From contig NZ_KQ955211.1 in the NCBI RefSeq assembly GCF_001546115.1, positions 156,435 through 220,434 on the forward strand: a stretch of DNA of 64,000 nucleotides, in the 5' to 3' direction. Of this stretch, positions 55,350 to 63,694 are shown piece after piece. Source of the stretch: Paracoccus aminovorans (GTDB lineage: Bacteria > Pseudomonadota > Alphaproteobacteria > Rhodobacterales > Rhodobacteraceae). The notes beneath the pieces were generated by a model. The model had not been told where the DNA came from and searched no databases. It saw only the letters and a program-made list of their open reading frames with translations. The first letter of the stretch is position 1; every line of letters starts with the position of its first letter. The position numbers and the translations under genes are program-made.

Positions 55350-55785
55350 GTGCAATCGGGCCTGGACATGGCCGGCGTCGCGACGGCGCGCTGGCGTGTC
55401 GTCGGCTTCGCGCAATCGGGCAGCATGCAGATGGACGCGGTGCAGGACGACCGCATCTATCTGGCGCCCAGCCTGACAAGCCCTGCGAACCGACCAAGGC
55501 CGAGCAATACGAGATCGGGGTGAATACCAGCCGCCGGGCTCGGACGCGCTGCTGACCGTCCGGGCCTGTCGCATCACGCTGCAGAACCTGCTGACAACCG
55601 ACCCCGAGCACCCGGATTTCTCGCGCCAGACCGGCGAGGTGCGGATGCTCTGCGCAACGACGCGCTGCTGGTCGCCGATCTGTCGCTGGGCTTGACGTCG
55701 GCGTCCGCAACCCGGCGCTGGAGGGGCTGAAGCTCGACCACCGCCCGGAACCTGGGCGCGGGCGAACAGACGCAATGCACGGCCT
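55350..55785 (+). pseudogene. Decayed TonB-dependent siderophore receptor gene
   Basis: Four scraps in changing frames resemble consecutive parts of a FhuA/FoxA-type siderophore receptor barrel. Frame 3, from 55362: WRVVGFAQSG then DAVQDDRIYLAPSLT. Frame 2, from about 55487: EPTKAEQYEIGV. After loss of one base, frame 1 from 55528: QPPGSDALLTV and then LTTDPEHPDFSRQTGEVR. Near 55714-55780: PALEGLKLD and ARNLGAGEQTQC, like the last barrel strands. Between the first and second scraps a large internal piece is missing, and stops interrupt the rest. There is no plug domain. This is a relic, not a working gene; it lies between the stress protein and the minus-strand glycosyltransferase. Confidence 0.65.
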
Positions 55786-55792
55786 GGGCCGA

Positions 55793-56893
55793 TCACTCGG
55801 CCGCCGGGGCTTTGGCCGGGCGGCGCACGGTCGGACGGCGCACCAGCGGCTCCTGGCTGCGCTCGGCCGCGCGCTGGACGGCGGCGTCGAATTCCTCGGG
55901 CGTCGCATCCCGCCACCGGCCGGCGTCGGCGATCAGCCCCAGCTCGGCCAGGCGCTGTGCCAGGCGCGGCTGGTCGAGCTCGCCCCAGGTGACATGGTTG
56001 GCGATCTTCTGCCGCTCGGGCATCCAGTCGGCGACCAGTTCGTCGATGACCTCGGGCCGGCGGCCGGTGAAGCCGGCAAGATGCTCGACGATATGGTGAT
56101 AGGCGGGATGGTTGCGGCGCAGGATGATGCAGGCCTGCTGGTCGGGATTGGCGACAAAGCCCAGCATGTGGAAGGCCGAGCTGTCCAGCCCGACGATGCG
56201 CCTGGCGCCCTTGAAGATCGACAGCTGCTCGCGGATCGACAGTTTCTCGGGGTAGACCGGTGTATAGCCCTGGGCGATCAGGTTGTCCTCGACCAGCTGC
56301 TCGTTGATGATGCCGCCCTTGCCGCCGAAGCGGGTGCGCGAGACATAGACGTTTTCCAGCCCGCCCGGCTCGATCGGGGCGAAGGCGTCGCGGATGAAGC
56401 TGCGAAATTCCTCGGTTCCGGCCGAGATCCGCCCCAGGCCGAAGCCCTGGCCGGCGACGACCAGCTCTTCCACCCGCGTCGGTTCGCGCAGGATGCGGAC
56501 CGGCAGGTCGGGCAGCGTCAGCTCGATCAGCTCCTTCTGGTAGGAGACGAAGTCGCGCAGCCGGCTGTGGCGCGGGGTGAAGATGACGCTTTCCACGCCC
56601 TCGGCGCGCGCGGCCCAGAGCCGCGACAGGGTCTCGACCAGGAAATGGCCGAAATGGCCGAAATAGATCCCGGCCCAGAGATGCAGCCCGGCCAGCGTGG
56701 CGGTGGGCTCGGGCGCCTCGGTCAGCGGCGGCGTCACCCGGGCGCCGTCGCGCCAGGTCGTGGCCTCGGCCACGTCGCCGTCGCACCAGACGCCGGGGAT
56801 GTCCTGATGCGTCTCGGCCGGGCAGACCAAGGCGTTGCGCAGGTTCAGGATCTGCCGCGACCAGCCGCCGTCGGGAAGGGGTTCGTGAATCAT
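55793..56893 (-). CDS. Glycosyltransferase family 61-type protein
   Basis: A 366-residue protein with no signal or membrane helix that resembles the DUF563/GT61 glycosyltransferases. Key stretches are GLHLWAGIYFGHFGHFLVET (the conserved HFGHF block, about residues 69-88), ENVYVSRTRFGGKGGIINEQ (about 181-200), and near residue 240 the GLDSSAFHMLGFV motif that stands for the G-x-H-x-A-x-L region. The last 30 residues are Arg/Pro-rich and probably disordered. It is a single-gene unit on the minus strand; the acceptor is unknown, though such enzymes in this order often act on surface or exported polysaccharide. Confidence 0.75.
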   Translation of the reverse strand: MIHEPLPDGGWSRQILNLRNALVCPAETHQDIPGVWCDGDVAEATTWRDGARVTPPLTEAPEPTATLAGLHLWAGIYFGHFGHFLVETLSRLWAARAEGVESVIFTPRHSRLRDFVSYQKELIELTLPDLPVRILREPTRVEELVVAGQGFGLGRISAGTEEFRSFIRDAFAPIEPGGLENVYVSRTRFGGKGGIINEQLVEDNLIAQGYTPVYPEKLSIREQLSIFKGARRIVGLDSSAFHMLGFVANPDQQACIILRRNHPAYHHIVEHLAGFTGRRPEVIDELVADWMPERQKIANHVTWGELDQPRLAQRLAELGLIADAGRWRDATPEEFDAAVQRAAERSQEPLVRRPTVRRPAKAPAAE

Positions 56894-57230
56894 GTTCAGC
56901 TCTGCAAAGGGTCACGTCAGGGTGATGGCCCTTCAGACCATGCGCCGCCGTCCGAGGCAAGCCGCGCCGCTGCTGGCTTGACGATCCGCCATGGCGGAAA
57001 CCGTTCCGGTTCGGGGCGGGGTATCGCGGCAAAGCCGTGATCATTTCCCGCCGATCGGGCATTTCTGGAATGCTGTTCCGCGCCGCCGCCTTCGCGGCGC
57101 CGGCCGGCACCGTTAACCAGCCCGGCGGTTTTCGCGGCGGCGCGGTTTCGCGGCCACGTTTCGGGCCGCCGCCCCGCCTGTGGCACGGGCGGCGGGGTAT
57201 TTCGAAAACGGAAAGCTGCGGGCCGGGGCG
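56894..57230. other. Gene-free stretch between GT61 and Lrp-type regulator genes
   Basis: No gene is visible in these 337 bases. They include a perfect 14-base palindrome TCCGCCATGGCGGA (56985-56998) about 90 bases upstream of the GT61 start, followed by ACCG-ttc-CGGT, both possible regulatory sites. A GC-rich inverted repeat near 57167-57198 (CCGCCGCCC/GGGCGGCGG, 12-base loop) lies 30 bases downstream of the regulator stop and may end its transcript, but has no T run. The remainder is low-complexity GC sequence. Confidence 0.45.
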
Positions 57231-57695
57231 TCAACTGAGGTGGAAGTTCTGCTCGACCACCGCCTCCATCGAGACATGGCTGGAGGTGCTGTTCACATGC
57301 GGCAGGGTCGAGATCTTTTCCGCGAGGATCCTGCGGAAATGCGCCATGTCGCGCGAGCGGATCTTGAGTAGGTAGTCGAAGCCGCCGGCGATCATGTAGC
57401 ATTCCTCGACCTCGGGGATGGCGCGGGCGGCGGTGTTGAACTGCTGCAGCGCCGCCTCGCGCGTGTCGTTCATCCGCACCTCCAGATAGGTCACGTTGGT
57501 CAGGCCCAGCTTCATCGGCGACAGGATGGCGCGGTAGCCGGTGATCAGGCCGATCTCCTCGAGATGCCGGATGCGCAGCGCCACGGGCGTCTTCGACAGG
57601 CCGACCTTGCGCGCCAGCTCCGCCACCGGGATGCGCGCGTTCTGCGTCAATTCGGCTAGGATCCTGCGATCCACGGCGTCGAGTGCATGATCCAT
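57231..57695 (-). CDS. putR: Lrp/AsnC-family regulator, probable PutR
   Basis: A 154-residue Lrp/AsnC regulator divergent from putA. The winged helix (ILAELTQNARIPVAELARKV, then LSKTPVALRIRHLEEIGLI) covers about residues 8-58 and the ligand domain about 70-150 (VEECYMIAGGFDYLLKIRSR is characteristic). I chose ATG 57695, in front of the family start MDHALDAVDRRIL; a longer start would run into the promoter region. In Rhodobacter and Agrobacterium, PutR of this type activates putA in response to proline. The intergenic 110 bases contain an AT-rich core (57714-57740), consistent with overlapping promoters. Confidence 0.88.
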   Translation of the reverse strand: MDHALDAVDRRILAELTQNARIPVAELARKVGLSKTPVALRIRHLEEIGLITGYRAILSPMKLGLTNVTYLEVRMNDTREAALQQFNTAARAIPEVEECYMIAGGFDYLLKIRSRDMAHFRRILAEKISTLPHVNSTSSHVSMEAVVEQNFHLS

Positions 57696-57805
57696 CCTGA
57701 AACCTGCCCCAAAAATGTTCTTTTCGCCTAGCATATAGCATGACTTCGGACGCATCGACCAGCATCCTTGTGATAAACCACGCGCATCGGATCAAGGAGA
57801 TCGGC

Positions 57806-60800
57806 ATGTCCTCTGTCAGCACCCAGGTGTTTTCCTGCCAAGCCAAATTCGCGGACGAATCCGCGCTGCTGCAGGGGCTGGTCGCGCAGGCGGGGCTGGA
57901 CGCCGGCCAGCGCGCCGCCGTCACCCGCCGCGCCGCCGATCTGGTGCGCCGCATCCGGGCCGAGGCCAAGCCCTCGATGATGGAGCATTTCCTGGCCGAA
58001 TACGGGCTGTCCACGCGCGAGGGCGTGGCGCTGATGTGCCTGGCCGAGGCGATGCTGCGCGTCCCCGACCGTCAGACCATCGACGCGCTGATCGAGGACA
58101 AGATCGCGCCCTCGGACTGGGGCAAGCACCTGGGCGAGGCGACCTCGTCGCTGGTCAACGCCTCGACCTGGGCCCTGATGCTGACCGGCAAGGTGCTGGA
58201 CGACGACCAGGCCGGCACCTTGCGCCGCATGGTGCGCCGGCTGGGCGAGCCGGTGATCCGTTCCGCCGTCGGCCGCGCCATGAAGGAGATGGGCCGGCAG
58301 TTCGTGCTGGGCCAGACCATCGACGACGCACTGGTCCGCGCCCGCAAGCGCGAGGCGCAGGGCTTCACCTACAGCTACGACATGCTGGGCGAGGCGGCGA
58401 TGACCGGGCTTGACGCCGCGCGCTATGACCGCGCCTATGCCGATGCCATCGCCTCGATCGCCAAGGCCTGCGACAAGGGCTCGGTCGAGGCCAATCCGGG
58501 CATCTCGATCAAGCTCTCGGCGCTGCATCCGCGCTATGAGGTGGCGCAGGAAGCGCGCGTCATGGCCGAGCTGGTGCCGGTGGTGCTGCGGCTGGCGCAA
58601 CAGGCCAAGGCCGGCGGCATGGGCATGAACATCGACGCCGAGGAGCAGGACCGGCTGGTCCTGTCGCTGAAGGTCATCGAGGCGGTGCTGTCGGACCCCT
58701 CGCTGGCCGGCTGGGACGGCTTCGGCGTGGTGGTGCAGGCCTATGGCAAGCGCGCCGGGCAGGTGATCGACTGGCTGCATGCGCTGGCCAGCCGGCTGGA
58801 CCGCCGCATCATGGTGCGGCTGGTCAAAGGCGCCTATTGGGACAGCGAGATCAAGCGCGCCCAGGTCGAGGGCCTGCCGGGCTTTCCGCTGTTCACCAGC
58901 AAGGTTGCGACCGACGTCAGCTATATCGCCAATGCCCGCAAGCTGATCGGCTATGCCGACCGGATCTATCCGCAATTCGCCACCCATAACGCCCAGACCG
59001 TCGCCGCGATCCTGGAGATGGCGGGCGACATCCGCTTCGAGTTCCAGCGCCTGCATGGCATGGGCGAGCGGCTGCACGACATCGTGCTGCGCGACTATAA
59101 CGGCCGCTGCCGGATCTATGCGCCGGTCGGCGCGCATCGCGACCTGCTGGCCTATCTGGTGCGGCGCCTGCTGGAGAACGGCGCGAACAGCAGCTTCGTG
59201 AACCAGATCGTCGACGAATCGATCTCGCCCGAGGAGGTCGCCCGCGACCCCTTCGACGCGCTGGCCGAGGCGCGCCCGCCGCGCAGCCTGCTGGCGCCCG
59301 CTGCGCTGTACGGCGACGAGCGGCCGAATTCGCAGGGCTTCGATCTGTCGGACGAAGAGGTGCTGGCGGGGATCTTTGCCGCCCGCGACGGCGCCATCCC
59401 GGATGCGCAGCCGCTGACGGTCCGCGAAGCCTCGGGGCAGGTGCAGGACGTGCTGAACCCGGCCACGGGCGAGGCCATCGCCCAGGTGCTGATGGTCGAT
59501 GCCGCAACCGCGACGCGGGCCGTCGACGATGCCCGGACCTGGCAGGCGCCGGCCTCCGAGCGGGCCGCCGTCCTGCGCCGCGCCGCCGATCTTTACGAGG
59601 AAAATGCCGGTCCGATCCTGGGCGTGCTGGCGCGCGAGGCCGGCAAGTCGCTGGCCGATGCCGTGGCCGAGCTGCGCGAGGCCGTGGATTTCCTGCGCTA
59701 TTACGCCGCCGAGGGCGAGGCGAGCCCGCAGGGCCCGCGCGGCATCATCGGCGCGATCAGCCCGTGGAACTTTCCGCTGGCGATCTTTTCGGGCCAGATC
59801 GCGGCGGCGCTGATGGCCGGCAATGCCGTCATCGCCAAGCCCGCCGAGGCGACGCCGATCATCGCCATGCTGGGCGTCCAGCTGCTGCACCAGGCCGGCG
59901 TGCCGGCGGCGGCGCTGCAACTGCTGCCCGGCGCCGGCCGCGTGGTCGGCGCGGTGCTGAGCGCCGACCCGCGCATGGCGGGGCTGGTCTTTACCGGCTC
60001 GACCGCGACGGCGCAGACCATCGCGCGCAGCATGGCGGCGAACCTCGCCCCCGGCACGCCGCTGGTGGCCGAGACCGGCGGGCTGAACGCCATGGTGGTC
60101 GATTCCACCGCGCTGCCCGAACAGGCCGTGCGCGACATAGTCAACGGCGCCTTCCGCAGCGCCGGCCAGCGCTGCTCGGCGCTGCGCTGCCTTTACGTGC
60201 AGGAGGACATCGCGCCGCATCTGATCGAGATGATCAAGGGCGCCATGGACGAGCTGGTCGTGGGCGATCCGTGGGATCTGGCGAGCGATGTCGGCCCGGT
60301 GATCGACCCGGCGGCGCAACGCGGCATCCTCGACTATGTCGCCGCGCGGCAGGACCGGGTGCTGCACCGGCTGGCGGCACCGGAGCGCGGCTTCTTCGTC
60401 GCCCCGACGCTGATCCGGGTGCGCGGCATCGCCGATCTGGAACGCGAGGTCTTCGGCCCGGTGCTGCATGTCGCGACCTTCAAGGGCGACGAGCTGCCCA
60501 AGGTCATCGCCGACATCAACGCCCGCGGCTTCGGCCTGACCTTCGGCTTGCACACCCGCATCGACAGCCGCGTGCAGGAGGTCTCGGACGCCATCCACGT
60601 CGGCAATATCTATGTCAACCGCAACCAGATCGGCGCCGTGGTCGGCAGCCAGCCCTTTGGCGGCGAGGGGCTGTCGGGCAACGGGCCCAAGGCCGGCGGG
60701 CCGCGCTATGTGCCGCGCTTCTTCGCGCCGCAGCCGCCGGCCGCCATCGGCATGGAATGGAAGGGGCCGGCGGATGAGGTCCGCCTGCGCGCCGCGCTGG

Positions 60801-61204
60801 CCTCGGCCGCGCCGCGCCGCATCGAAGAGCGGCTGATGCCGGGCCCGACCGGAGAGCTGAACCGCCTTTCGGCCCACAGCCGCGCGCCGGTGCTGTGCCT
60901 GGGTCCGGGCCGGGCGGCGGTGGCGGCGCAGGTCACCGCGGTCGAGCGGCTGGGCGGCAATGCCGTCGCCGTCGACGGCGCGTTGCCGGCCGCGTCGCTG
61001 ACCGGGCTTCAGGGCATCTCGGCGGTGCTGTGGTGGGGCGACGCCGCGCATGGCCGCGCCTATGCCGAGGCGCTGGCGGCGCGCGAGGGCGAGATCGTGC
61101 CGCTGATCGCGGCGATGCCCGACCTGGCCCATGTCGCGCATGAGCGCCACCTCTGCGTCGATACCACGGCAGCAGGCGGCAACGCGGCGCTGCTGGCGGG
61201 CTGA
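57806..61204 (+). CDS. putA: Bifunctional proline dehydrogenase/P5C dehydrogenase PutA
   Basis: An 1132-residue PutA that oxidises L-proline to glutamate in two steps, with FAD and NAD. I chose ATG 57806, 7 bases after AAGGAGA, over an upstream ATG without a site. The proline dehydrogenase domain (about 120-470) has SIKLSALHPRYE, RLVKGAYWDSEIKRAQ and FEFQRLHGMGE; the aldehyde dehydrogenase domain (about 530-1000) has ISPWNFPLAIF, FTGSTATAQTI, the Glu in VAETGGLNAMVVDST and Cys790 in GQRCSALRCLYVQ. Length indicates the short PutA class without the extra C-terminal domain of large PutA; no N-terminal ribbon-helix-helix is evident, which fits control by the divergent PutR. Confidence 0.95.
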   Translation: MSSVSTQVFSCQAKFADESALLQGLVAQAGLDAGQRAAVTRRAADLVRRIRAEAKPSMMEHFLAEYGLSTREGVALMCLAEAMLRVPDRQTIDALIEDKIAPSDWGKHLGEATSSLVNASTWALMLTGKVLDDDQAGTLRRMVRRLGEPVIRSAVGRAMKEMGRQFVLGQTIDDALVRARKREAQGFTYSYDMLGEAAMTGLDAARYDRAYADAIASIAKACDKGSVEANPGISIKLSALHPRYEVAQEARVMAELVPVVLRLAQQAKAGGMGMNIDAEEQDRLVLSLKVIEAVLSDPSLAGWDGFGVVVQAYGKRAGQVIDWLHALASRLDRRIMVRLVKGAYWDSEIKRAQVEGLPGFPLFTSKVATDVSYIANARKLIGYADRIYPQFATHNAQTVAAILEMAGDIRFEFQRLHGMGERLHDIVLRDYNGRCRIYAPVGAHRDLLAYLVRRLLENGANSSFVNQIVDESISPEEVARDPFDALAEARPPRSLLAPAALYGDERPNSQGFDLSDEEVLAGIFAARDGAIPDAQPLTVREASGQVQDVLNPATGEAIAQVLMVDAATATRAVDDARTWQAPASERAAVLRRAADLYEENAGPILGVLAREAGKSLADAVAELREAVDFLRYYAAEGEASPQGPRGIIGAISPWNFPLAIFSGQIAAALMAGNAVIAKPAEATPIIAMLGVQLLHQAGVPAAALQLLPGAGRVVGAVLSADPRMAGLVFTGSTATAQTIARSMAANLAPGTPLVAETGGLNAMVVDSTALPEQAVRDIVNGAFRSAGQRCSALRCLYVQEDIAPHLIEMIKGAMDELVVGDPWDLASDVGPVIDPAAQRGILDYVAARQDRVLHRLAAPERGFFVAPTLIRVRGIADLEREVFGPVLHVATFKGDELPKVIADINARGFGLTFGLHTRIDSRVQEVSDAIHVGNIYVNRNQIGAVVGSQPFGGEGLSGNGPKAGGPRYVPRFFAPQPPAAIGMEWKGPADEVRLRAALASAAPRRIEERLMPGPTGELNRLSAHSRAPVLCLGPGRAAVAAQVTAVERLGGNAVAVDGALPAASLTGLQGISAVLWWGDAAHGRAYAEALAAREGEIVPLIAAMPDLAHVAHERHLCVDTTAAGGNAALLAG

Positions 61205-61205
61205 A

Positions 61206-61228
61206 ACGGCACGGGCGGCCCGGTTTTT
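61206..61228 (+). terminator. Possible terminator after putA
   Basis: A small stem CGGG/CCCG (61212-61215 and 61219-61222) with a 3-base loop is followed by G and five T residues (61224-61228), just after the putA stop. A longer alternative pairing CGGCAC/GTGCCG encloses it. The T run is exceptional in this GC-rich context, which supports a Rho-independent signal, but the stem is short. Confidence 0.45.
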
Positions 61229-61291
61229 CCGGTGCCGCTCGCCGACCAACCGGGCTATGCTTCGCCGGCAGGCAGAGCAAGGGCGGAACGC

Positions 61292-61711
61292 ATGGACAGA
61301 CCCCGGATGCAGATCACCGGTCAGTGCCATTGCGGCGCGGTCGGCTATCGCGCCGTGATCGACCCCGAGGCGGTGTCGATCTGCCATTGCACCGATTGCC
61401 AGCGGCTGACCGGCTCGGCCTTTCGGCTGACGGTCCGTGCCCGGGCGCAGGATTTCACCCTGACCGGGACGGCGCCCCGCTGCTATCTCAAGCACGGCGA
61501 CAGCGGCGCCAAGCGGTTCCAGTATTTCTGCGGCGACTGCGGCGCGCCGATCTACACCACCGGCGAGGGCGAGGCCGCGCAGATCGTCGGCATCCGCGCC
61601 GGAACCATCGACCAGCGCGCGCAGCTGGTGCCGCGATCCCAGATCTGGGGCCGATCCCGGCTGCCCTGGCTGGAGCAGCTGAACGCCATTCCCTGCATGG
61701 ACAGGGAATAG
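61292..61711 (+). CDS. GFA-family (Gfa-like) zinc protein
   Basis: A 139-residue protein of the glutathione-dependent formaldehyde-activating enzyme (GFA) family. The zinc cysteines are in GQCHCGAVGY, ICHCTDCQRLTGSAF and FCGDCGAPIY, the complete family set. I chose ATG 61292, preceded by GGGCGGA; ATG 61307 is an alternative. Most family members have no proven substrate, and the formaldehyde role of Gfa itself is disputed. It stands alone between putA and the betaine transporter and ends 13 bases from the convergent ATPase gene. Confidence 0.85.
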   Translation: MDRPRMQITGQCHCGAVGYRAVIDPEAVSICHCTDCQRLTGSAFRLTVRARAQDFTLTGTAPRCYLKHGDSGAKRFQYFCGDCGAPIYTTGEGEAAQIVGIRAGTIDQRAQLVPRSQIWGRSRLPWLEQLNAIPCMDRE

Positions 61712-61724
61712 CGTTCGGCACGCC

Positions 61725-62747
61725 TCAGGCGCCGGCCGAGACCGAGATGGCGCGTTTCAGCGACAGCTGCCCGACCGGACGGCCCTGGGCGTCCTCGACC
61801 CCCAGCGCCTGCACGCCGCGGCCCATCATGTCGCGCAGCGCCTCGGTCAGGGTCACGTCGGCGCCGATCGTCGCCTCGGGCGTGGTGCCGTTCAGCGGCT
61901 CCATCACCGAGCCGACCTGGACCACCTTGCCGCGATCGACATGCTGGACGAAATTCGTCACGTAGTCGTCGGCCGGGTGCAGCACGATGTCCTGACCGGT
62001 GCCCTGCTGGATCACCGAACCGTCGCGCAGCAGCGCGATGCGGTCGCCGATGCGCAGCGCCTCATCGAGGTCGTGGGTGATGAAGACGATGGTCTTGCGG
62101 ACCTCTTTCTGCAGGTCCAGCAGCACGGTCTGCATGTCATAGCGGATCAGCGGGTCCAGCGCCGAATAGGCCTCGTCCATCAACAGGATCGGCGCGTCAT
62201 TGGCCAGCGCGCGCGCCAGGCCCACCCGCTGCTGCATGCCGCCCGACAGCTGTGCGGGATATTTCGCCTCGAAGCCCTTCAGCCCGACGCGCTCGATCCA
62301 GCGCATCGAGACCTTGTTGCGGGCCGCGGAATCGAGGCCCTGCACCTCGAGCCCGTAGCCCACGTTGTCCAGCACGGTGCGATGCGGCAGCAACGCGAAT
62401 TTCTGGAACACCATGGCGGTCTTGTGGCGGCGAAAGGCGCGCAGCTCGTCCGGGGCCATCTTCACCACGTCCTGGCCCTCGACCAGGATCTGGCCCGCGG
62501 TGGGGTCGATCAGCCGGTTGATGTGGCGGATCAGCGTCGACTTGCCCGAGCCCGACAGCCCCATCACCACCTGGATGGCGCCTGCGGGGATGCTGATGTT
62601 GATGTCGCGCAGGCCCAGCACATGGCGGTGCTTCTCGTTCAGCTCCTGCTTGGTCATGCCGCGGTTGACCGCGTCGATGAACGTGGCGCCGCGCGGGCCG
62701 AAGATCTTGAACAGGTTCCGGATCTCGATGCCGATGGGATCAGACAT
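61725..62747 (-). CDS. proV: Glycine betaine/proline-type ABC transporter ATP-binding protein
   Basis: A 340-residue ATPase of the ProV/OpuAA/ChoV type. Walker A is GLSGSGKST (about residue 64), the signature QLSGGMQQRVGLARAL and Walker B ILLMDEAYSALDPL follow. The start IRNLFKIFGPR and the GMTKQELNEKH segment are characteristic of ProV relatives. After the ATPase domain the last 70 residues resemble a partial CBS-type regulatory domain, shorter than in E. coli ProV. It overlaps the permease gene by 8 bases. Expected substrates are glycine betaine, choline or proline. Confidence 0.9.
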   Translation of the reverse strand: MSDPIGIEIRNLFKIFGPRGATFIDAVNRGMTKQELNEKHRHVLGLRDINISIPAGAIQVVMGLSGSGKSTLIRHINRLIDPTAGQILVEGQDVVKMAPDELRAFRRHKTAMVFQKFALLPHRTVLDNVGYGLEVQGLDSAARNKVSMRWIERVGLKGFEAKYPAQLSGGMQQRVGLARALANDAPILLMDEAYSALDPLIRYDMQTVLLDLQKEVRKTIVFITHDLDEALRIGDRIALLRDGSVIQQGTGQDIVLHPADDYVTNFVQHVDRGKVVQVGSVMEPLNGTTPEATIGADVTLTEALRDMMGRGVQALGVEDAQGRPVGQLSLKRAISVSAGA

Positions 62748-63627
62748 GGCTGCCTCCGCGATGCTTTTGCAGCCGGTGGCCCCAGGCCTGGCTGATGCGG
62801 TCGAACAGGATGGCGATGCCGACGATGGCCAGGCCGTTGAACAGCCCGAGCGTGAAATACTGGTTCGAGATCGCCTTCAGCACCGGCTGGCCCAGGCCCT
62901 GCACGCCGATCATCGAGGCGATGACGACCATGGCCAGCGCCATCATGATGGTCTGGTTGATGCCCGCCATGATGGTGGGCAGCGCCAGCGGCAGCTCGGC
63001 CTTGACCAGGCGCTGCCATTTCGAGGAACCGAAGGCGTCGGCGGCCTCCAGCACCTCGCCGTCGACCTGGCGGATGCCGAGATTGGTCAGGCGGATCATC
63101 GGCGGGATGGCATAGATCACCACCGCGATCAGCCCCGGCACCTTGCCGATGCCCAGAAGCATGACCACCGGGATCAGGTAGACGAAGCTGGGCATGGTCT
63201 GCATCACGTCCAGGATGGGGTTCACGAAGGCCTGCACCCGGTCCGAGCGCGACATCAGGATGCCGATCGGCAGCCCGACCGCGATGGCCAAGAGCGTCGA
63301 GGTCAGGATCATCGAGATGGTCTTCATCGTATCGGCCCACATGCCGAAGATGCCGATCAGGCACAGGGTCACGATGCTGGCGATGACGATCTTGAGGCTG
63401 CGGCTGGCGAACCAGGCGATGGCGGCGACCACGGCCAGGATGATCGGCCAGGGGGTGTTGGTCAGCAGGTTCTCGGACCAGATCAGGAACACGCGCAGCG
63501 GCTCGAAAAGGCCCTCGATGGCGTCGCCGTAGCTGCGGGTGAAAGAGCGGAAGCCATCGTCGATGACCTTCTTCAGATCACGGAGGAAACCGTCATCCAG
63601 CTGGGGAAACTCGTTGAACCAAGCCAT
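62740..63627 (-). CDS. proW: Glycine betaine/proline-type ABC transporter permease
   Basis: A 295-residue permease of the ProW type. I chose ATG 63627 (MAWFNEFPQL, preceded by AAAGG); an extended upstream frame runs through the intercistronic hairpin and is not credible. About six to seven helices are visible, with PILDVMQTMPSFVYLIPVVM and the EAA-type loop EVLEAADAFGSSKWQRLVKA; ASMIGVQGLGQPVLKAI follows. It lies between the binding-protein and ATPase genes in the usual order for this family in reverse, with the binding protein upstream. Confidence 0.9.
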   Translation of the reverse strand: MAWFNEFPQLDDGFLRDLKKVIDDGFRSFTRSYGDAIEGLFEPLRVFLIWSENLLTNTPWPIILAVVAAIAWFASRSLKIVIASIVTLCLIGIFGMWADTMKTISMILTSTLLAIAVGLPIGILMSRSDRVQAFVNPILDVMQTMPSFVYLIPVVMLLGIGKVPGLIAVVIYAIPPMIRLTNLGIRQVDGEVLEAADAFGSSKWQRLVKAELPLALPTIMAGINQTIMMALAMVVIASMIGVQGLGQPVLKAISNQYFTLGLFNGLAIVGIAILFDRISQAWGHRLQKHRGGSHV

Positions 63628-63661
63628 GGCGACCTTTCGATGGGGGGCTAGGACGAAGAAG

Positions 63662-63689
63662 GCGCGGGACCGCCGGGGCGGCCCCGCGC
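63662..63689 (-). terminator. Long hairpin between proX and proW
   Basis: Read on the minus strand, a 13-pair stem (one G-T wobble, 2-base minimal loop) begins 5 bases after the proX stop: arms GCGCGGGGCCGCC and GGCGGTCCCGCGC. A C/T-rich run follows but no clean T tract. As with other binding-protein genes, it probably stabilises the proX message and lowers transcription of proW-proV. Confidence 0.65.
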
Positions 63690-63694
63690 GGGGC

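Noticed and set aside
55775..57040. 421-residue plus-strand frame opposite the GT61 gene
   Set aside because: The minus-strand frame has the GT61 motifs; the plus-strand one has antisense composition.
57728..61495. 1255-residue minus-strand frame opposite putA
   Set aside because: His/Gln/Arg-rich shadow of PutA; it would overlap the whole of a textbook enzyme.
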